A stretch of 64,000 bases of DNA, taken from positions 1-64,000 of the forward strand of contig NZ_CP030049.1 of assembly GCF_015291665.1 (NCBI RefSeq). Reading direction: 5' to 3'. A model generated the notes under the pieces. It searched no databases and was not told where the DNA came from. It was given only the letters and a program-made list of their open reading frames with translations. Shown piece by piece: positions 1 to 9,299 of this stretch. The position numbers were made by a program, and so were the translations under genes. The stretch comes from Bradyrhizobium sp. CCBAU 53338. GTDB lineage: Bacteria > Pseudomonadota > Alphaproteobacteria > Rhizobiales > Xanthobacteraceae. Every line of letters begins with the position of its first letter. Position 1 is the stretch's first letter.

Positions 1-40
1 GTCCCAGCCCCAATATTCCGAACATGGCAAGATCCAATCA

Positions 41-1018
41 TCAAGAGGGAAATACGGTGTCCTTCAGCAACTTGCTTTGCCGTCGTATCCAACCGTACCA
101 CTCCTCAAATCCTGCGCCGTTTCTGGCCGAGACCTGCAGAACCTCGATGGCCGGGTTGACGTCTCTGGCGTATGCCACCGCGCGATCGACATCGAAATCC
201 ACATGCGGAAGCAAGTCGAGCTTGTTCAAGATCATGAGGTCAGCCGACCGGAACATGTGAGGATATTTGATCGGCTTGTCCTCTCCCTCGGTCACTGAGA
301 GGATGACGACCCTTGCATGTTCGCCAAGGTCGAACATCGCAGGACAAACTAGATTTCCGACATTCTCGATCATCACGATCGATTCCGGCGGTGGACGCAG
401 CTCTGAAAGAGCGCGCGCAATCATGTCGGCCTCGAGATGGCAACCCGTGCCCGTATTGACCTGGACTGCTGGGGCGCCTGCGCGTCGAATTCGCTCCCCA
501 TCATTGGCCGTCACCTGGTCTCCTTCGATGACGAAGAGATTGACCTCGTGATGAAGGTCGCCAATGGTTCGCTCCAGCAGCGTGGTCTTGCCGGCGCCGG
601 GCGAGCTTGCGAGGTTCAGGGCCAGGATTTCGCGACCGGCGAACCAGGCCCGGTTCCTTGCTGCCAAAACGTCGTTCTTGGCGAGGATCCGGGCTTCCAG
701 ATCGAGCACCAGGCCCGCAGCTTCGTCATGATTGGTATGCCCGTGTTCGTGGGCATGGTCATGCGAATGTCGGCGTCCATGATGTCCGTGATCATGATGG
801 TCATGATGATGGTGATCATGGCCGTGTCCAGCGTGAGAGTGGACGTGGGCGGGATCATGGTCATGCGAATGGGCGTGAGCAACGCCATCCGCGTGGACAT
901 GGAAATGATCATGCAGGTGCTCACCGGTCTCCCCACCGCCCAGGCTCGCTTCATGTCCGGTCTGGAGATTGATCACCGTGGCACCCGCCTTGGCGCCGCA
1001 ACCGCAATGTCCGCACAT
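41..1018 (-). CDS. hypB: HypB, hydrogenase nickel-insertion GTPase
   Basis: HypB is the GTPase that, with HypA, delivers Ni to the hydrogenase large-subunit precursor in the cytoplasm. The 325-aa reading starts at MCGHCGCG (N-terminal high-affinity metal motif). A very His-rich stretch (about 30 His between residues 25 and 105) follows, then the GTPase domain with P-loop [11 protein letters not shown], a GDQ segment, a cysteine region GTGCHLEA and NKLDLL. The start overlaps the hypA stop (TGATG), so a longer upstream extension of the frame is rejected. It is the last visible gene of the hydrogenase/hyp run. The His tract suggests nickel storage, as in other rhizobial HypB proteins. Confidence 0.96.
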   Translation of the reverse strand: MCGHCGCGAKAGATVINLQTGHEASLGGGETGEHLHDHFHVHADGVAHAHSHDHDPAHVHSHAGHGHDHHHHDHHDHGHHGRRHSHDHAHEHGHTNHDEAAGLVLDLEARILAKNDVLAARNRAWFAGREILALNLASSPGAGKTTLLERTIGDLHHEVNLFVIEGDQVTANDGERIRRAGAPAVQVNTGTGCHLEADMIARALSELRPPPESIVMIENVGNLVCPAMFDLGEHARVVILSVTEGEDKPIKYPHMFRSADLMILNKLDLLPHVDFDVDRAVAYARDVNPAIEVLQVSARNGAGFEEWYGWIRRQSKLLKDTVFPS

Positions 1019-1359
1019 CAGGCAGCCTCCCCTTCGATCTCCATGCTTCTGATCTTCAATTCCTCGCCCTGAAGGCGCGTAAACTGCCGCGAGCCACAAG
1101 GGCACGGCGCAAACAGGCTCGCCTGCTCGAATTCCGAACGACACGTCGCGCACAGCGCTCGCCCGGCCACGCGCCTGATGTCGAGCGCTGTGCCGTCAAG
1201 AGGCGTCCCGCGGGCGACGGTCTCGAAGCAGAATGCGATCGCCTCTCCCATCACGCCGGAGAGATCTCCAACATCGACGGTGATGCGGCGGACCTTGCGG
1301 CCCTTGGCGGCATCGCTGACGATCGCCACGATGTTACGGGTGATGCCGAGCTCGTGCAT
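1018..1359 (-). CDS. hypA: HypA, hydrogenase nickel metallochaperone
   Basis: This 113-aa protein has the family hallmarks: N-terminal MHE (Ni ligand His2) and a zinc site made of CATC and a later CPCG, each about where HypA/HybF needs them. It works with HypB to load Ni into the large subunit. The start lies 8 nt after the hypE stop and the stop overlaps the hypB start, consistent with one transcript and coupled translation. Confidence 0.96.
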   Translation of the reverse strand: MHELGITRNIVAIVSDAAKGRKVRRITVDVGDLSGVMGEAIAFCFETVARGTPLDGTALDIRRVAGRALCATCRSEFEQASLFAPCPCGSRQFTRLQGEELKIRSMEIEGEAA

Positions 1360-1367
1360 GGGTCCTC

Positions 1368-2435
1368 TCAGCAGATCCGAGGCAGCTGTTCGCCGACGAG
1401 CATGTCGACCATTCGGTGTCCGCCAAAGCTCGTCCGCATCATGACGCGGCTATCCTGGTCCGAGGTGATCCGGCCGATACGGGCGGCATCCAAACCCAGT
1501 GGATCTCGCCGCATGGCAGCCAGCGCGGCTTCGGCCTGATCGGGGGGAACGATCACGACGATCTTGCCCTCATTGGCGAGATAGAGCGGATCGAGCCCAA
1601 GCACCTCGCAGAACGCCTTCACTTCCTCGCGGATCGGCGTCATGCCCTCCTCGATCTCGATGGAGACCCCCGAGCCGTCCGCGATCTCGTTCAGCACCGT
1701 CGCGACGCCGCCGCGCGTCGCGTCCCGAATGAAGCGAGTGCCCGGTGCGGCGGCGAGGATCGCGCCGATCAGCTCGTGCAGACAGGCGCAATCGCTGGCG
1801 ATCGGCGTCTCGAGCGCCATGTCGCCGCGGGCGCACAGGATGGCGGCACCGTGGTCACCCAGCAGTCCGTTCACGAGGACGGCGTCGCCGGCGCGGGCCT
1901 TGTCCACGCCGAGCGCGAGCGAGGCAGGGATCGCGCCTACGCCCGTGGTCGTGATGAAGATCTTGTCGCACGCTCCCCGTGGCACGACCTTGGTGTCGCC
2001 CGTGACGATCTGCACCCCCGCTTGCGAAGCCGTTCGCGCCATGGAAAGCGCGACCTGTCGCAAGAGATCGATCTGCACGCCCTCCTCGATGATGACCGCG
2101 CAGGACAGATACATGGGCACCGCCCCGCCGACGGCGAGATCGTTCACCGTGCCGCAAACCGCGAGCTTTCCGATATCGCCGCCCGGGAAGAACAGGGGAT
2201 CGACCACGAAGGAGTCGGTCGTAAAGGCGAGCCTGTCGCCATGGGCTGCGAAGACCGCCAGATCGAACCGCGCCTGATCCTCGAGCGGCTCACAGGCGTG
2301 CTCGCCGAAGGCCGTCAGAAACACGTCGTCAATCAGGTCCTTCATGGCTTTGCCGCCGCCGCCATGAGCCAGCGTCACCGAGCTGACATTGACTTTGCCG
2401 CGCGTGCGCGTCTTGACGAAGGGGACGAAATTCAT
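1368..2435 (-). CDS. hypE: HypE, carbamoyl dehydratase for CN ligand synthesis
   Basis: HypE (355 aa) dehydrates the S-carbamoyl group passed from HypF to its C-terminal cysteine, giving the cyanide ligands of the NiFe site. Seen here: N-terminal LAHGGGGKAM glycine motif, AIR-synthase-like fold segments such as TTDSFVVDPLFFPGGDIG, and the diagnostic C-terminus PRIC with Cys as last residue. I chose the ATG at 2435 because it overlaps the hypD stop as ATGA. The open frame upstream of it is a shadow of hypD. Confidence 0.96.
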   Translation of the reverse strand: MNFVPFVKTRTRGKVNVSSVTLAHGGGGKAMKDLIDDVFLTAFGEHACEPLEDQARFDLAVFAAHGDRLAFTTDSFVVDPLFFPGGDIGKLAVCGTVNDLAVGGAVPMYLSCAVIIEEGVQIDLLRQVALSMARTASQAGVQIVTGDTKVVPRGACDKIFITTTGVGAIPASLALGVDKARAGDAVLVNGLLGDHGAAILCARGDMALETPIASDCACLHELIGAILAAAPGTRFIRDATRGGVATVLNEIADGSGVSIEIEEGMTPIREEVKAFCEVLGLDPLYLANEGKIVVIVPPDQAEAALAAMRRDPLGLDAARIGRITSDQDSRVMMRTSFGGHRMVDMLVGEQLPRIC

Positions 2436-3562
2436 ACGACCTCCGCTTGGCGCTTTTGGCCGCCATACTGGTAGTAGGCAGCACAGGCTCCTTCGGAGGA
2501 CACCATCAGTGCTCCGAGAGGCGTTTCCGGCGTGCATGAGGTGCCGAACACCTTGCATTGCCACGGCTTGAGTGCGCCCTTCAGCACCTCGCCGCACTGG
2601 CACGATTTCGGGTCGGCGATCCTGACGTTGGGAATCGCGAATTTGCGCTCCGCGTCGAAATGCACATAAGCATCGCGCAGGCGCACGCCGGAATGATCGA
2701 TCGATCCAAGCCCGCGCCACTCGAAGAACTCGCGCAATTCGTATACTTGGGCCACCGCGCGCAGCGCCGCGTTGTTGCCCTCGCTCGGCACGACGCGGGC
2801 ATACTGGTTCTCGACCTCGACCCGCCCCTCCGCGATCTGCTTCAGCAGCATCCAGATAGACTGGAGGATGTCGAGCGGCTCGAAGCCGGCGACCACCATC
2901 GGCTTGCGATAGAAATTGGCGATGAACTCGTAAGGAGCCGTGCCGATCACCATCGACACGTGGCCGGGCCCGAGGAAGCCGTCGAGCTGCAGGCCGGGAC
3001 TGTCGAGGATCGCCTTGATGGTCGGAACGATCGTGATGTGGTTGCAGAACACGGAGAAGTTCCGGATCCCCTCGCTCTCCGCCTGCAGGATCGTCAATGC
3101 GGTCGACGGCATGGTGGTCTCGAAGCCGAGGCCGAAGAAAACGACCTCGCGAGCGGGATTGCGCCGAGCGAGCTGGAGCGCGTCCATCGGCGAATAGACC
3201 ATGCGCACGTCGGCACCATCCGCCTTGGCCTGCAGGAGGCTCTTCCGCGAGCCGGGCACGCGCATCGCGTCTCCGAAGGTTGTGAAGATGACCTTCGGGT
3301 TCTCCGCGATCGCGACGCAATCATCGACCCGTCCCATCGGCAGGACGCAGACCGGACATCCCGGACCATGAACCAGCTCGATAGCCTTGGGCAACATGCC
3401 CTCGAGCCCATAGCGGAAGATCGAATGGGTGTGCCCGCCGCAGACCTCCATCAGGTAAAGCGGCCGGCCCTCCGGAAGTTTCATGCCGGAAACCAGCGAC
3501 TCGATCTCGCCGATGAGTACGCGCGCCTTTTCGCCGTCGCGGAATTCGTCGACATATTTCAT
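2432..3562 (-). CDS. hypD: HypD, Fe(CN)2CO assembly scaffold
   Basis: HypD (376 aa) is the [4Fe-4S] scaffold that with HypC assembles and transfers the Fe(CN)2CO unit. Conserved motifs are visible: MEVCGGHTH, GPGCPVC, FGLGFETT and a C-terminal cysteine cluster CQCGEVLKG...CKVFGTSCTPE. Its length matches the family. It overlaps the upstream SIS-domain gene and the downstream hypE by ATGA junctions. Confidence 0.96.
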   Translation of the reverse strand: MKYVDEFRDGEKARVLIGEIESLVSGMKLPEGRPLYLMEVCGGHTHSIFRYGLEGMLPKAIELVHGPGCPVCVLPMGRVDDCVAIAENPKVIFTTFGDAMRVPGSRKSLLQAKADGADVRMVYSPMDALQLARRNPAREVVFFGLGFETTMPSTALTILQAESEGIRNFSVFCNHITIVPTIKAILDSPGLQLDGFLGPGHVSMVIGTAPYEFIANFYRKPMVVAGFEPLDILQSIWMLLKQIAEGRVEVENQYARVVPSEGNNAALRAVAQVYELREFFEWRGLGSIDHSGVRLRDAYVHFDAERKFAIPNVRIADPKSCQCGEVLKGALKPWQCKVFGTSCTPETPLGALMVSSEGACAAYYQYGGQKRQAEVV

Positions 3563-4251
3563 GCCACGGCTCCCTTCGTTCGCGCCGATCCCCGGTCGTC
3601 AGCCAAGAGCGTGTGAACGAGATCCCAGAGGATGTGGTAGGCGGTTACATGGCACTCCTGGGTGCGATGGATCGACGTCGTCGGGACGACCAGGCAATGG
3701 TCGACGACACCCGCGGTTTTCATCTTTCCGCCGTCGCCGCCCGCAAGCCCAATGGTCACGAGGCCCATCTCCTTCGCCTTGGCAAAGGCGGCCATCAGGT
3801 TCGACGAATTGCCGCTGGTGGAGATGCCAATGAGCGCATCGCCTTTCCGCCCCTGGGCCACGATCTGGCGGACGAAGACGTGATCGAAACCGAGGTCGTT
3901 TCCGACCGCCGAGATCATCGCCAGATCGGCGACGAGGTTGGTTGCGGCCAGTGCGGGCCTGCCCGCCGTGATCGGGTGGACGAACTCCACGGCGACATGC
4001 GAGGCGTCGCAGCTCGAGCCGCCATTGCCCATCGAGAATAGCCGTCCGCCGTTGCGATAGACATCCGCGACCGTTTTCGCCGCGGCGATCAGCACCGCGG
4101 CGTTCTCGGCAAAGAAGCGCGCATTGGTGTCGCGCGAATCGCGTGCCTTCTCTTCGACCGAGAGCAGGAGGGCGGCATCCAGCCGCGCCGGCTCCTGCTG
4201 TCCGCCATGCAGAAACGGATAAAGTTCCTTCAGGTCGCTGTTGCCTGACAT
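3559..4251 (-). CDS. SIS-domain protein, phosphoheptose-isomerase (GmhA)-like
   Basis: This 230-aa protein has a single SIS (sugar isomerase) domain with the GmhA-type phosphate-binding pieces GNGGSSCDASHVAVEF near residue 75 and GISTSGNSSN near residue 143, plus TQECHVTAYH near the C-terminus. By homology it could isomerise sedoheptulose 7-phosphate. Its place between hypC and hypD, overlapping hypD by 4 nt, instead suggests a role tied to the hydrogenase. A phosphosugar-dependent sensor or a LPS/heptose enzyme merely carried in the operon are alternatives. No other heptose-pathway gene is nearby. Family assignment is sure, substrate unknown. Confidence 0.88.
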   Translation of the reverse strand: MSGNSDLKELYPFLHGGQQEPARLDAALLLSVEEKARDSRDTNARFFAENAAVLIAAAKTVADVYRNGGRLFSMGNGGSSCDASHVAVEFVHPITAGRPALAATNLVADLAMISAVGNDLGFDHVFVRQIVAQGRKGDALIGISTSGNSSNLMAAFAKAKEMGLVTIGLAGGDGGKMKTAGVVDHCLVVPTTSIHRTQECHVTAYHILWDLVHTLLADDRGSARTKGAVA

Positions 4252-4255
4252 GGCG

Positions 4256-4546
4256 CTACCCTCCCGGCTCAGCTGCCGAACGCTTCATGGCTTCGATTTC
4301 AGCCTGTGCTTCACCCAGTTCTGTGAGAATCTTGAGCGTTTGCGCGGCTTCTTCCTCGTCGATCCGGCTCATCGCGAATCCGACATGGACGAGCACCCAG
4401 TCGCCGAGGCAGGCCGACGGCGGATGATCCTCGCTGACGATGCAGGCGATGTTGACCTGCCGCTTGACGCCGCTGACGTCGACGGTCGCAAGCTTTCTCG
4501 CTTCGTCGTCGATCCTTACGATCCGCCCGGGAATACCGAGACACAT
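4256..4546 (-). CDS. hypC: HypC/HupF-family hydrogenase maturation chaperone
   Basis: HypC (96 aa) pairs with HypD to carry the Fe(CN)2CO group and escorts the large-subunit precursor. The N-terminal MCLGIPG with catalytic Cys2 is intact, followed by the usual small beta-barrel (VSGVKRQVNIA, GDWVLVHVGFAMSRI) and a slightly long acidic/alanine tail. Its start lies 31 nt inside the 3' end of hypF, and its stop is 4 nt before the next start. Confidence 0.96.
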   Translation of the reverse strand: MCLGIPGRIVRIDDEARKLATVDVSGVKRQVNIACIVSEDHPPSACLGDWVLVHVGFAMSRIDEEEAAQTLKILTELGEAQAEIEAMKRSAAEPGG

Positions 4547-6972
4547 GACGGCTTTCCTTCCCTGAAGTCTTTGTTTGATTTCATCAGATGCGCAGCTCCA
4601 ATGACGGCTTGGCCGAGAGCAAGTCCGCCATCGTTGGACGGAACGCGCGCATGTGACAGCACAGTGAACTGCTCGCGCTCCAGCCGGCGCACCACCTCCT
4701 CGAATAGGATGCGGTTCTGGAAGCAGCCGCCGGTGAGCGCGACGGTCGAGAAGCGTCGCTCGCCGTCCTCGGGGGAGCCGGCGAGCTTGCGTGTCATGGC
4801 GGCGATGGACTTGGCCAGCCCCTTGTGGAACCGTGCAGCCATCACCGGCGCCGGTGTCTTCAGGATCAGGTCACCCAGCACCGCATGCCACATCGCGAGC
4901 GGCTCGATATAGGGCAAACCCGTGCCGGCGAGATTGGGGATCGTCAGCGGATAGGCCAGCGCCTCGTCTTCATCGGCGAGAGTTTTCTCGTCGACCATGG
5001 CTTCCAGCCGCGCCGCCGCCTCGCCCTCATAGCTCTGCGCGTCCCGGCAGACATCGAGGGCGGCGGCCATGGCGTCGAACAAGCGCCCGCAGGATGATGC
5101 TGGCGGAGCGTTGATGCGGTTGCGCGCCATCGAATCCAGCAGCGCGCGCGGCTTTGCCGCCAAATATGAATGGAGCTCGAGCTCGGCGAAATTCATTGTC
5201 AGCTCGGCCCAGCTCATCTCCGCCATGAGATGCGCATAGAGATTGCGCCAGGGCTCGCGCACGGCCTGGACGCCGCCAAGCATCGGGATCGGCTTGAACG
5301 TACCGGCCCGCGTGTAGCCGACATAGTCGGCGAGCATGAACTCGCCGCCCCAGAACGTCGCGTCCTCGCCCCATCCGAGACCATCGAGAACGATCCCGAG
5401 GACCGGACGGCCGTCGAGCGCATATCCGTTCTCGGCAAGACAGGCCGCCACATGGGCGTGATGATGCTGCACCTCCATCAAAGGCAGCGTCCCGCCCGCC
5501 AGGTGCTCGCGCGCGAGCTTGGAGGACAGATATTCGGGGTGCATGTCGGCGATCACTGCCGTAGGCTCGTGCTCGAAGAGCGCGGCATAGAGCGATAGGT
5601 TCTTCCTGTAATCGTCGAATGTCGCGACATCCTCCAGGTCGCCCTGATGCTGGGACAGGATCGCAGCGCCGTCCTTGAGCAAACAGAACGTGGCCTTCAG
5701 CTCCCCGCCCATGGCGAGCAGATCGGGCGCTTTCGCGAACCCCCTGGGCAGGGCGATCGGCGCCGGTGCGTATCCTCTGGCGCGACGCAGGAGCCGCGGC
5801 CCGCCCGCCACCACCCGGACCACAGAATCGTCGACACGGTTGGCGATGCGCCGATCGTGGGTGAGCGCGAACGTCGCAATCCCCGCGAGGCGCTCCGTCA
5901 TCTCCGTATCGCCCGTCACCTGCGGCTCGCTCGACAAATTGCCGCTGGTCATGACGACCGGCCGGTCCATCCGCCGCAGCAGCAAGACATGCAGCGGCGT
6001 CGTCGGCAGCATGAAACCGAGCGTCCGCAATCCCGGTGCAATCTCGTCAGGCAGGTGCTCCGGCCCATTCGCATGCAGGAGCACGATGGGGGCCGCCGGG
6101 CTTGTCAACGCGACCAACTCGTGTTCGGCGAGATCGCAGAACCGGCGGATAACGTCAACGTCCCTGGCCATCAGGGCAAACGGCTTGCCGTCCCGCTGTT
6201 TCAGTTTGCGCAGCCTCCTGACCGTGTCGGCCTGGGTGGCGTCACAGGCGAGCTGGTAGCCGCCGAGCCCTTTGACGGCGACGATTTCGCCCTTCTGGAT
6301 CAGGCTGCACGCCGCATCCACATCGTCAAGCATGGAAAACTGCTCGAAGGTAAAGTGACGCCCGTCGAGCCTGACCAGCTTCGCCTTGGGCCCGCAGGCA
6401 TGGCAGGCGATCGGTTCGGCGTGAAACCGCCGGTCGGAAGGGTCGCGGTATTCGCGGGCGCAGTCGGCGCACATTGCAAACGGCGACATCGCGGTCTTGG
6501 CGCGATCGTAGGGGATGCCGTCGACGATGCTCAGCCGCGGCCCGCAATTGGTGCAATTGGTGAAGGGGTAGCGGAAGCGGCGCGCAAAGGGATCGGTGGT
6601 TTCGCGCGCGCAATCGGCACAGAGCGCCGCGTCAGGTGAAATCTCGGTATGAGCCCCGCCATGTGCGCTCTCGACTATCGCAAAATCGTCGCGCAGCACG
6701 CCCGCATAGGCGGTGATCTCGATTGCCTCGATCTGGCTCAGCGGCGGCGGATCGCCAGCGATGCGGTCGACGAGCATGTCAATGATCGCCCGTTCTCCCT
6801 GCACGCGAACCAGAACGCCTTCTCCGTCATTCAGCACCTCGCCGCCAAGCCGCAGTTCCCGCGCGTGGCGCCAGACCGCCGGCCGGAAGCCGACGCCCTG
6901 CACACGTCCGCGAAACCGGATTTCAACGACCTCGACAGGGTTCTGCGGCGCGGCGAGGTTGAGCCTGCTCAT
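4516..6972 (-). CDS. hypF: HypF carbamoyltransferase
   Basis: HypF (818 aa) uses carbamoyl phosphate and ATP to make the thiocarbamate on HypE that becomes cyanide ligand. Domains in order: acylphosphatase (RGRVQGVGFRP, about residues 17-27), two zinc-finger units (CADCARETTDPF... and CADCAREYRDPS...CHACGP), a YrdC/Sua5 domain (about 200-390) and a Kae1-like carbamoyltransferase domain with VQHHHAHVAACLAE and LDGLGWGEDATFWGGEF. The ATG at 6972 overlaps the NHL gene stop (ATGA). The C-terminus has a short non-conserved tail overlapping hypC. Confidence 0.96.
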   Translation of the reverse strand: MSRLNLAAPQNPVEVVEIRFRGRVQGVGFRPAVWRHARELRLGGEVLNDGEGVLVRVQGERAIIDMLVDRIAGDPPPLSQIEAIEITAYAGVLRDDFAIVESAHGGAHTEISPDAALCADCARETTDPFARRFRYPFTNCTNCGPRLSIVDGIPYDRAKTAMSPFAMCADCAREYRDPSDRRFHAEPIACHACGPKAKLVRLDGRHFTFEQFSMLDDVDAACSLIQKGEIVAVKGLGGYQLACDATQADTVRRLRKLKQRDGKPFALMARDVDVIRRFCDLAEHELVALTSPAAPIVLLHANGPEHLPDEIAPGLRTLGFMLPTTPLHVLLLRRMDRPVVMTSGNLSSEPQVTGDTEMTERLAGIATFALTHDRRIANRVDDSVVRVVAGGPRLLRRARGYAPAPIALPRGFAKAPDLLAMGGELKATFCLLKDGAAILSQHQGDLEDVATFDDYRKNLSLYAALFEHEPTAVIADMHPEYLSSKLAREHLAGGTLPLMEVQHHHAHVAACLAENGYALDGRPVLGIVLDGLGWGEDATFWGGEFMLADYVGYTRAGTFKPIPMLGGVQAVREPWRNLYAHLMAEMSWAELTMNFAELELHSYLAAKPRALLDSMARNRINAPPASSCGRLFDAMAAALDVCRDAQSYEGEAAARLEAMVDEKTLADEDEALAYPLTIPNLAGTGLPYIEPLAMWHAVLGDLILKTPAPVMAARFHKGLAKSIAAMTRKLAGSPEDGERRFSTVALTGGCFQNRILFEEVVRRLEREQFTVLSHARVPSNDGGLALGQAVIGAAHLMKSNKDFREGKPSCVSVFPGGS

Positions 6973-8168
6973 GGTGTTTTGTCCCAGATCAGGATCCGGT
7001 TGTTGCCGGTGTCGGCGATCGCCAGAGTCCGACCGACTGCCGAAGCAGCATAAGGCCAGCACAGGCTGTCGCGACTTGCCGCGCGCCAGCGATTGTCACC
7101 TTTGTCGGCAAAGCCGTTCTGGGCCGCCAGCCCTGTGGCCGGCGCATCCATGGCGAGGTCCTGGAGATGGAAGCCAAGCAGCCGCGAATTTGCGGTATCG
7201 CAGACCACGAGCTGGCCATCCCAGATGACGAGACCATAGGGCATGCTCATCGCGCTCGAGGATGGATCGTACGAGCTGCGATTGTGATCGACGCCCGCGA
7301 AATCGTCCTGGCCCAGCACGAAATCGCACGGCGTCCCGCTGACGGTGGGGAAATGGCGCCATACCATGACGCGATTGTTGCCCGCGTCCGAGATCGCGAG
7401 TGCGCCGTCATGGCAGGCGATGCCGTGCGGCCACCGCATGCTGGTGGCACAGACGTCGCCGCCGGCATTGTCATCACGGGTGACGAAGTCTCTTTGGCCG
7501 AGGACCAGATCGGCCGGCGTGCCGTTGGCGGTCGGAATGCCGTTCCAGATCAGAACGCGGCGATTTCCGGTGTCGCAGACGATCAGCCTGCCCTGGAAGA
7601 TCGCGACCCCGTAGCACCAATTCAGTGTGTCGGAGCGAGACACCGCTCTTCCGCGATTGGCTAGGCCTGAGACGAAGTCCGCCTGACCTAGAACCACATC
7701 GGCGGGCTGGTTCGAGGCGGATGGATAGCGATTCCAGATCAGGATCCGGTGATTCCATGCATCCGCCACGGCCAGGATGCCGTCTGCGGCAGCGACGCCG
7801 GTCGGGAAGTTGAGCGTGTCGGGGCCGATGTCGCGCTTGGCGTTGCGGCCCTCGCGCGAGAAGTCGGATTGACCGATCAGAATATCGGCGGGCGCTTGAT
7901 CGGAGGACGGACAGCGGCTCCAGATCAGCAGCCGATGATGGCCACTGTCGCAGACGAACATGGGCCCGTTCTTGTCGAGACACACCCCACGCGGGCCGAA
8001 CAACGTCTGGGCCGACGGAACGATCGATTGCACAAGTCCGTCCGGCGTGACCTCTCCACCCAGAATCACGCGGGCGCCGGCCGGCGAGAGAAACCGGCGT
8101 GGCACGTGGTTGTCGCGCATCCTAGCGCGCGGTCGGTCCAAGCGAATGGTTGCGGCTGAAGTGATCAT
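6969..8168 (-). CDS. NHL-repeat beta-propeller protein of the hydrogenase cluster
   Basis: This 399-aa protein contains about five to six repeats of the type ICDTGNRRVLIWNGIP...TPADLVLGQ, i.e. NHL repeats forming a beta-propeller. No signal peptide is obvious, so a cytoplasmic location is likely. Genes of this sort recur beside group 1h hydrogenases, but I know of no assigned biochemical role. A scaffold or docking function in assembly or electron transfer is inference. It starts 2 nt after the NifU-Rieske stop and overlaps hypF. Confidence 0.85.
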   Translation of the reverse strand: MITSAATIRLDRPRARMRDNHVPRRFLSPAGARVILGGEVTPDGLVQSIVPSAQTLFGPRGVCLDKNGPMFVCDSGHHRLLIWSRCPSSDQAPADILIGQSDFSREGRNAKRDIGPDTLNFPTGVAAADGILAVADAWNHRILIWNRYPSASNQPADVVLGQADFVSGLANRGRAVSRSDTLNWCYGVAIFQGRLIVCDTGNRRVLIWNGIPTANGTPADLVLGQRDFVTRDDNAGGDVCATSMRWPHGIACHDGALAISDAGNNRVMVWRHFPTVSGTPCDFVLGQDDFAGVDHNRSSYDPSSSAMSMPYGLVIWDGQLVVCDTANSRLLGFHLQDLAMDAPATGLAAQNGFADKGDNRWRAASRDSLCWPYAASAVGRTLAIADTGNNRILIWDKTP

Positions 8169-8170
8169 GG

Positions 8171-9040
8171 CTATGCCGTTATCCTCACTTCAACCCTGGT
8201 TCCGATGATCCTGACCGCGTGCGGCTGCAGTTGCACCTCAGGCGCGGTCAGGCATTCGCCACTGGCGAGGTCGTATCTGAACCCATGATAGGGACAGGTG
8301 ATGATGCCGCCCTGCACCTCGCCATCATGGATCGGAAGGCCGAGATGCGCGCAGGCATTCTCGAAACAGGAGATCGATTCCCCACTACGTGACAGGATGA
8401 TCTTGCGTCCGCCCAATTCCATCGCGCGGACCAAGCCCTCCGGAAAATCCGCCCAAGCTCCCGCCGGTATCCACTGTCCTTCCGCATTCAGCGCGAAGGG
8501 GCTGATGAACCGAACGCCGCCTTCGCTCGCCGCGGCCAGCCCCTTGACCTGAATAACGTCGGTGATCTCGGGGCAGACATCCTGAAGCGCCTTCTTCACG
8601 CCGGCATGGAATGTCAGCGCCGAGGCGGGACAGCCGTCGCAGGCTCCCTTGAACCGAACCTCCACTGCCGGCGGGCGAACCGAGACGAGTTCGACATCCC
8701 CACCATGCGATTTCAGCATCGGCCGGACGCTTTCGAGTGCCTGCTCGACCCGCTCGTTGAGGGCCGCCCTCAAGAGGTTGTAGCGCCGCAGCACCGCGTA
8801 GACGAGCTCGTCCGAAGCTGCGCTCTTCATGGCGGCCAGCGCGGCGGGATCGGCCTTCAAGGCACGTATCAGGCGCCGGAACGCTTCCGCATTGAGCGCT
8901 TCGATCGCGATCTTGTAGGCGGAAACGACGCCCCGCTGCGTTTCATCCCAGGTCGCCACGACCGTTTCCAACCGCTCGATATCGCCGACAAAGCCGGCGA
9001 GATCCTCCCGAAGTGTTGGTGTCGATTCGTGAGCGTTCAT
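8171..9040 (-). CDS. hhyE: NifU C-terminal domain fused to Rieske [2Fe-2S] domain (HhyE-like)
   Basis: A 289-aa protein with a helical N-terminus, a NifU-like domain around residues 95-165 whose CDGCPAS motif can hold a [4Fe-4S] cluster, and a C-terminal Rieske domain with CAHLG (around 229) and CPYHG (around 248). Proteins of this type encoded next to the high-affinity hydrogenases of mycobacteria (HucE/HhyE) are proposed electron relays from the hydrogenase to the respiratory chain. The same role is inferred here. No transmembrane segment is seen, so it would need a partner at the membrane; two tiny membrane proteins are encoded just upstream. Confidence 0.88.
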   Translation of the reverse strand: MNAHESTPTLREDLAGFVGDIERLETVVATWDETQRGVVSAYKIAIEALNAEAFRRLIRALKADPAALAAMKSAASDELVYAVLRRYNLLRAALNERVEQALESVRPMLKSHGGDVELVSVRPPAVEVRFKGACDGCPASALTFHAGVKKALQDVCPEITDVIQVKGLAAASEGGVRFISPFALNAEGQWIPAGAWADFPEGLVRAMELGGRKIILSRSGESISCFENACAHLGLPIHDGEVQGGIITCPYHGFRYDLASGECLTAPEVQLQPHAVRIIGTRVEVRITA

Positions 9041-9064
9041 GCGATCTCGCGCCGGCCGCGCTCC

Positions 9065-9289
9065 TCACCTATAGCGGAGGTTTCGGAAGAGATAAGGCTG
9101 CAAGCCCCCACCAATTGCTGCTGCCAGGGCTGAAGCCGCCCATATCGGCGCCCCGACCAGCGTAAGAATGATGAGCAGCATGGCTGTGACCGCCACCCCG
9201 ATCGCAATTTGCCGGTAAGCCTTGGCTGGGTCTGCGAAAAGCTTTCCGCGGAAGAACAACAAGATGGAGTTCTGTGTCATTGCCCACAT
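9065..9289 (-). CDS. Small membrane protein of the hydrogenase operon (1)
   Basis: A 74-aa protein with a polar N-terminus (about 25 residues) and then two closely spaced hydrophobic segments (about 27-45 and 48-62), ending in a basic NLRYR tail. The ATG at 9289 follows a GAGGAA-type ribosome site. No family is recognised. Its position between the Rieske gene and another tiny membrane protein suggests a membrane attachment or quinone-side function for the hydrogenase; that is inference only. Confidence 0.75.
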   Translation of the reverse strand: MWAMTQNSILLFFRGKLFADPAKAYRQIAIGVAVTAMLLIILTLVGAPIWAASALAAAIGGGLQPYLFRNLRYR

Positions 9290-9299
9290 GTCATCTTCC

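Noticed and set aside
437..1072. Long plus-strand open frame opposite hypB
   Set aside because: It is the complement of the His-rich hypB region (repeated CATGAT-type codons) and has no ribosome site or domain.
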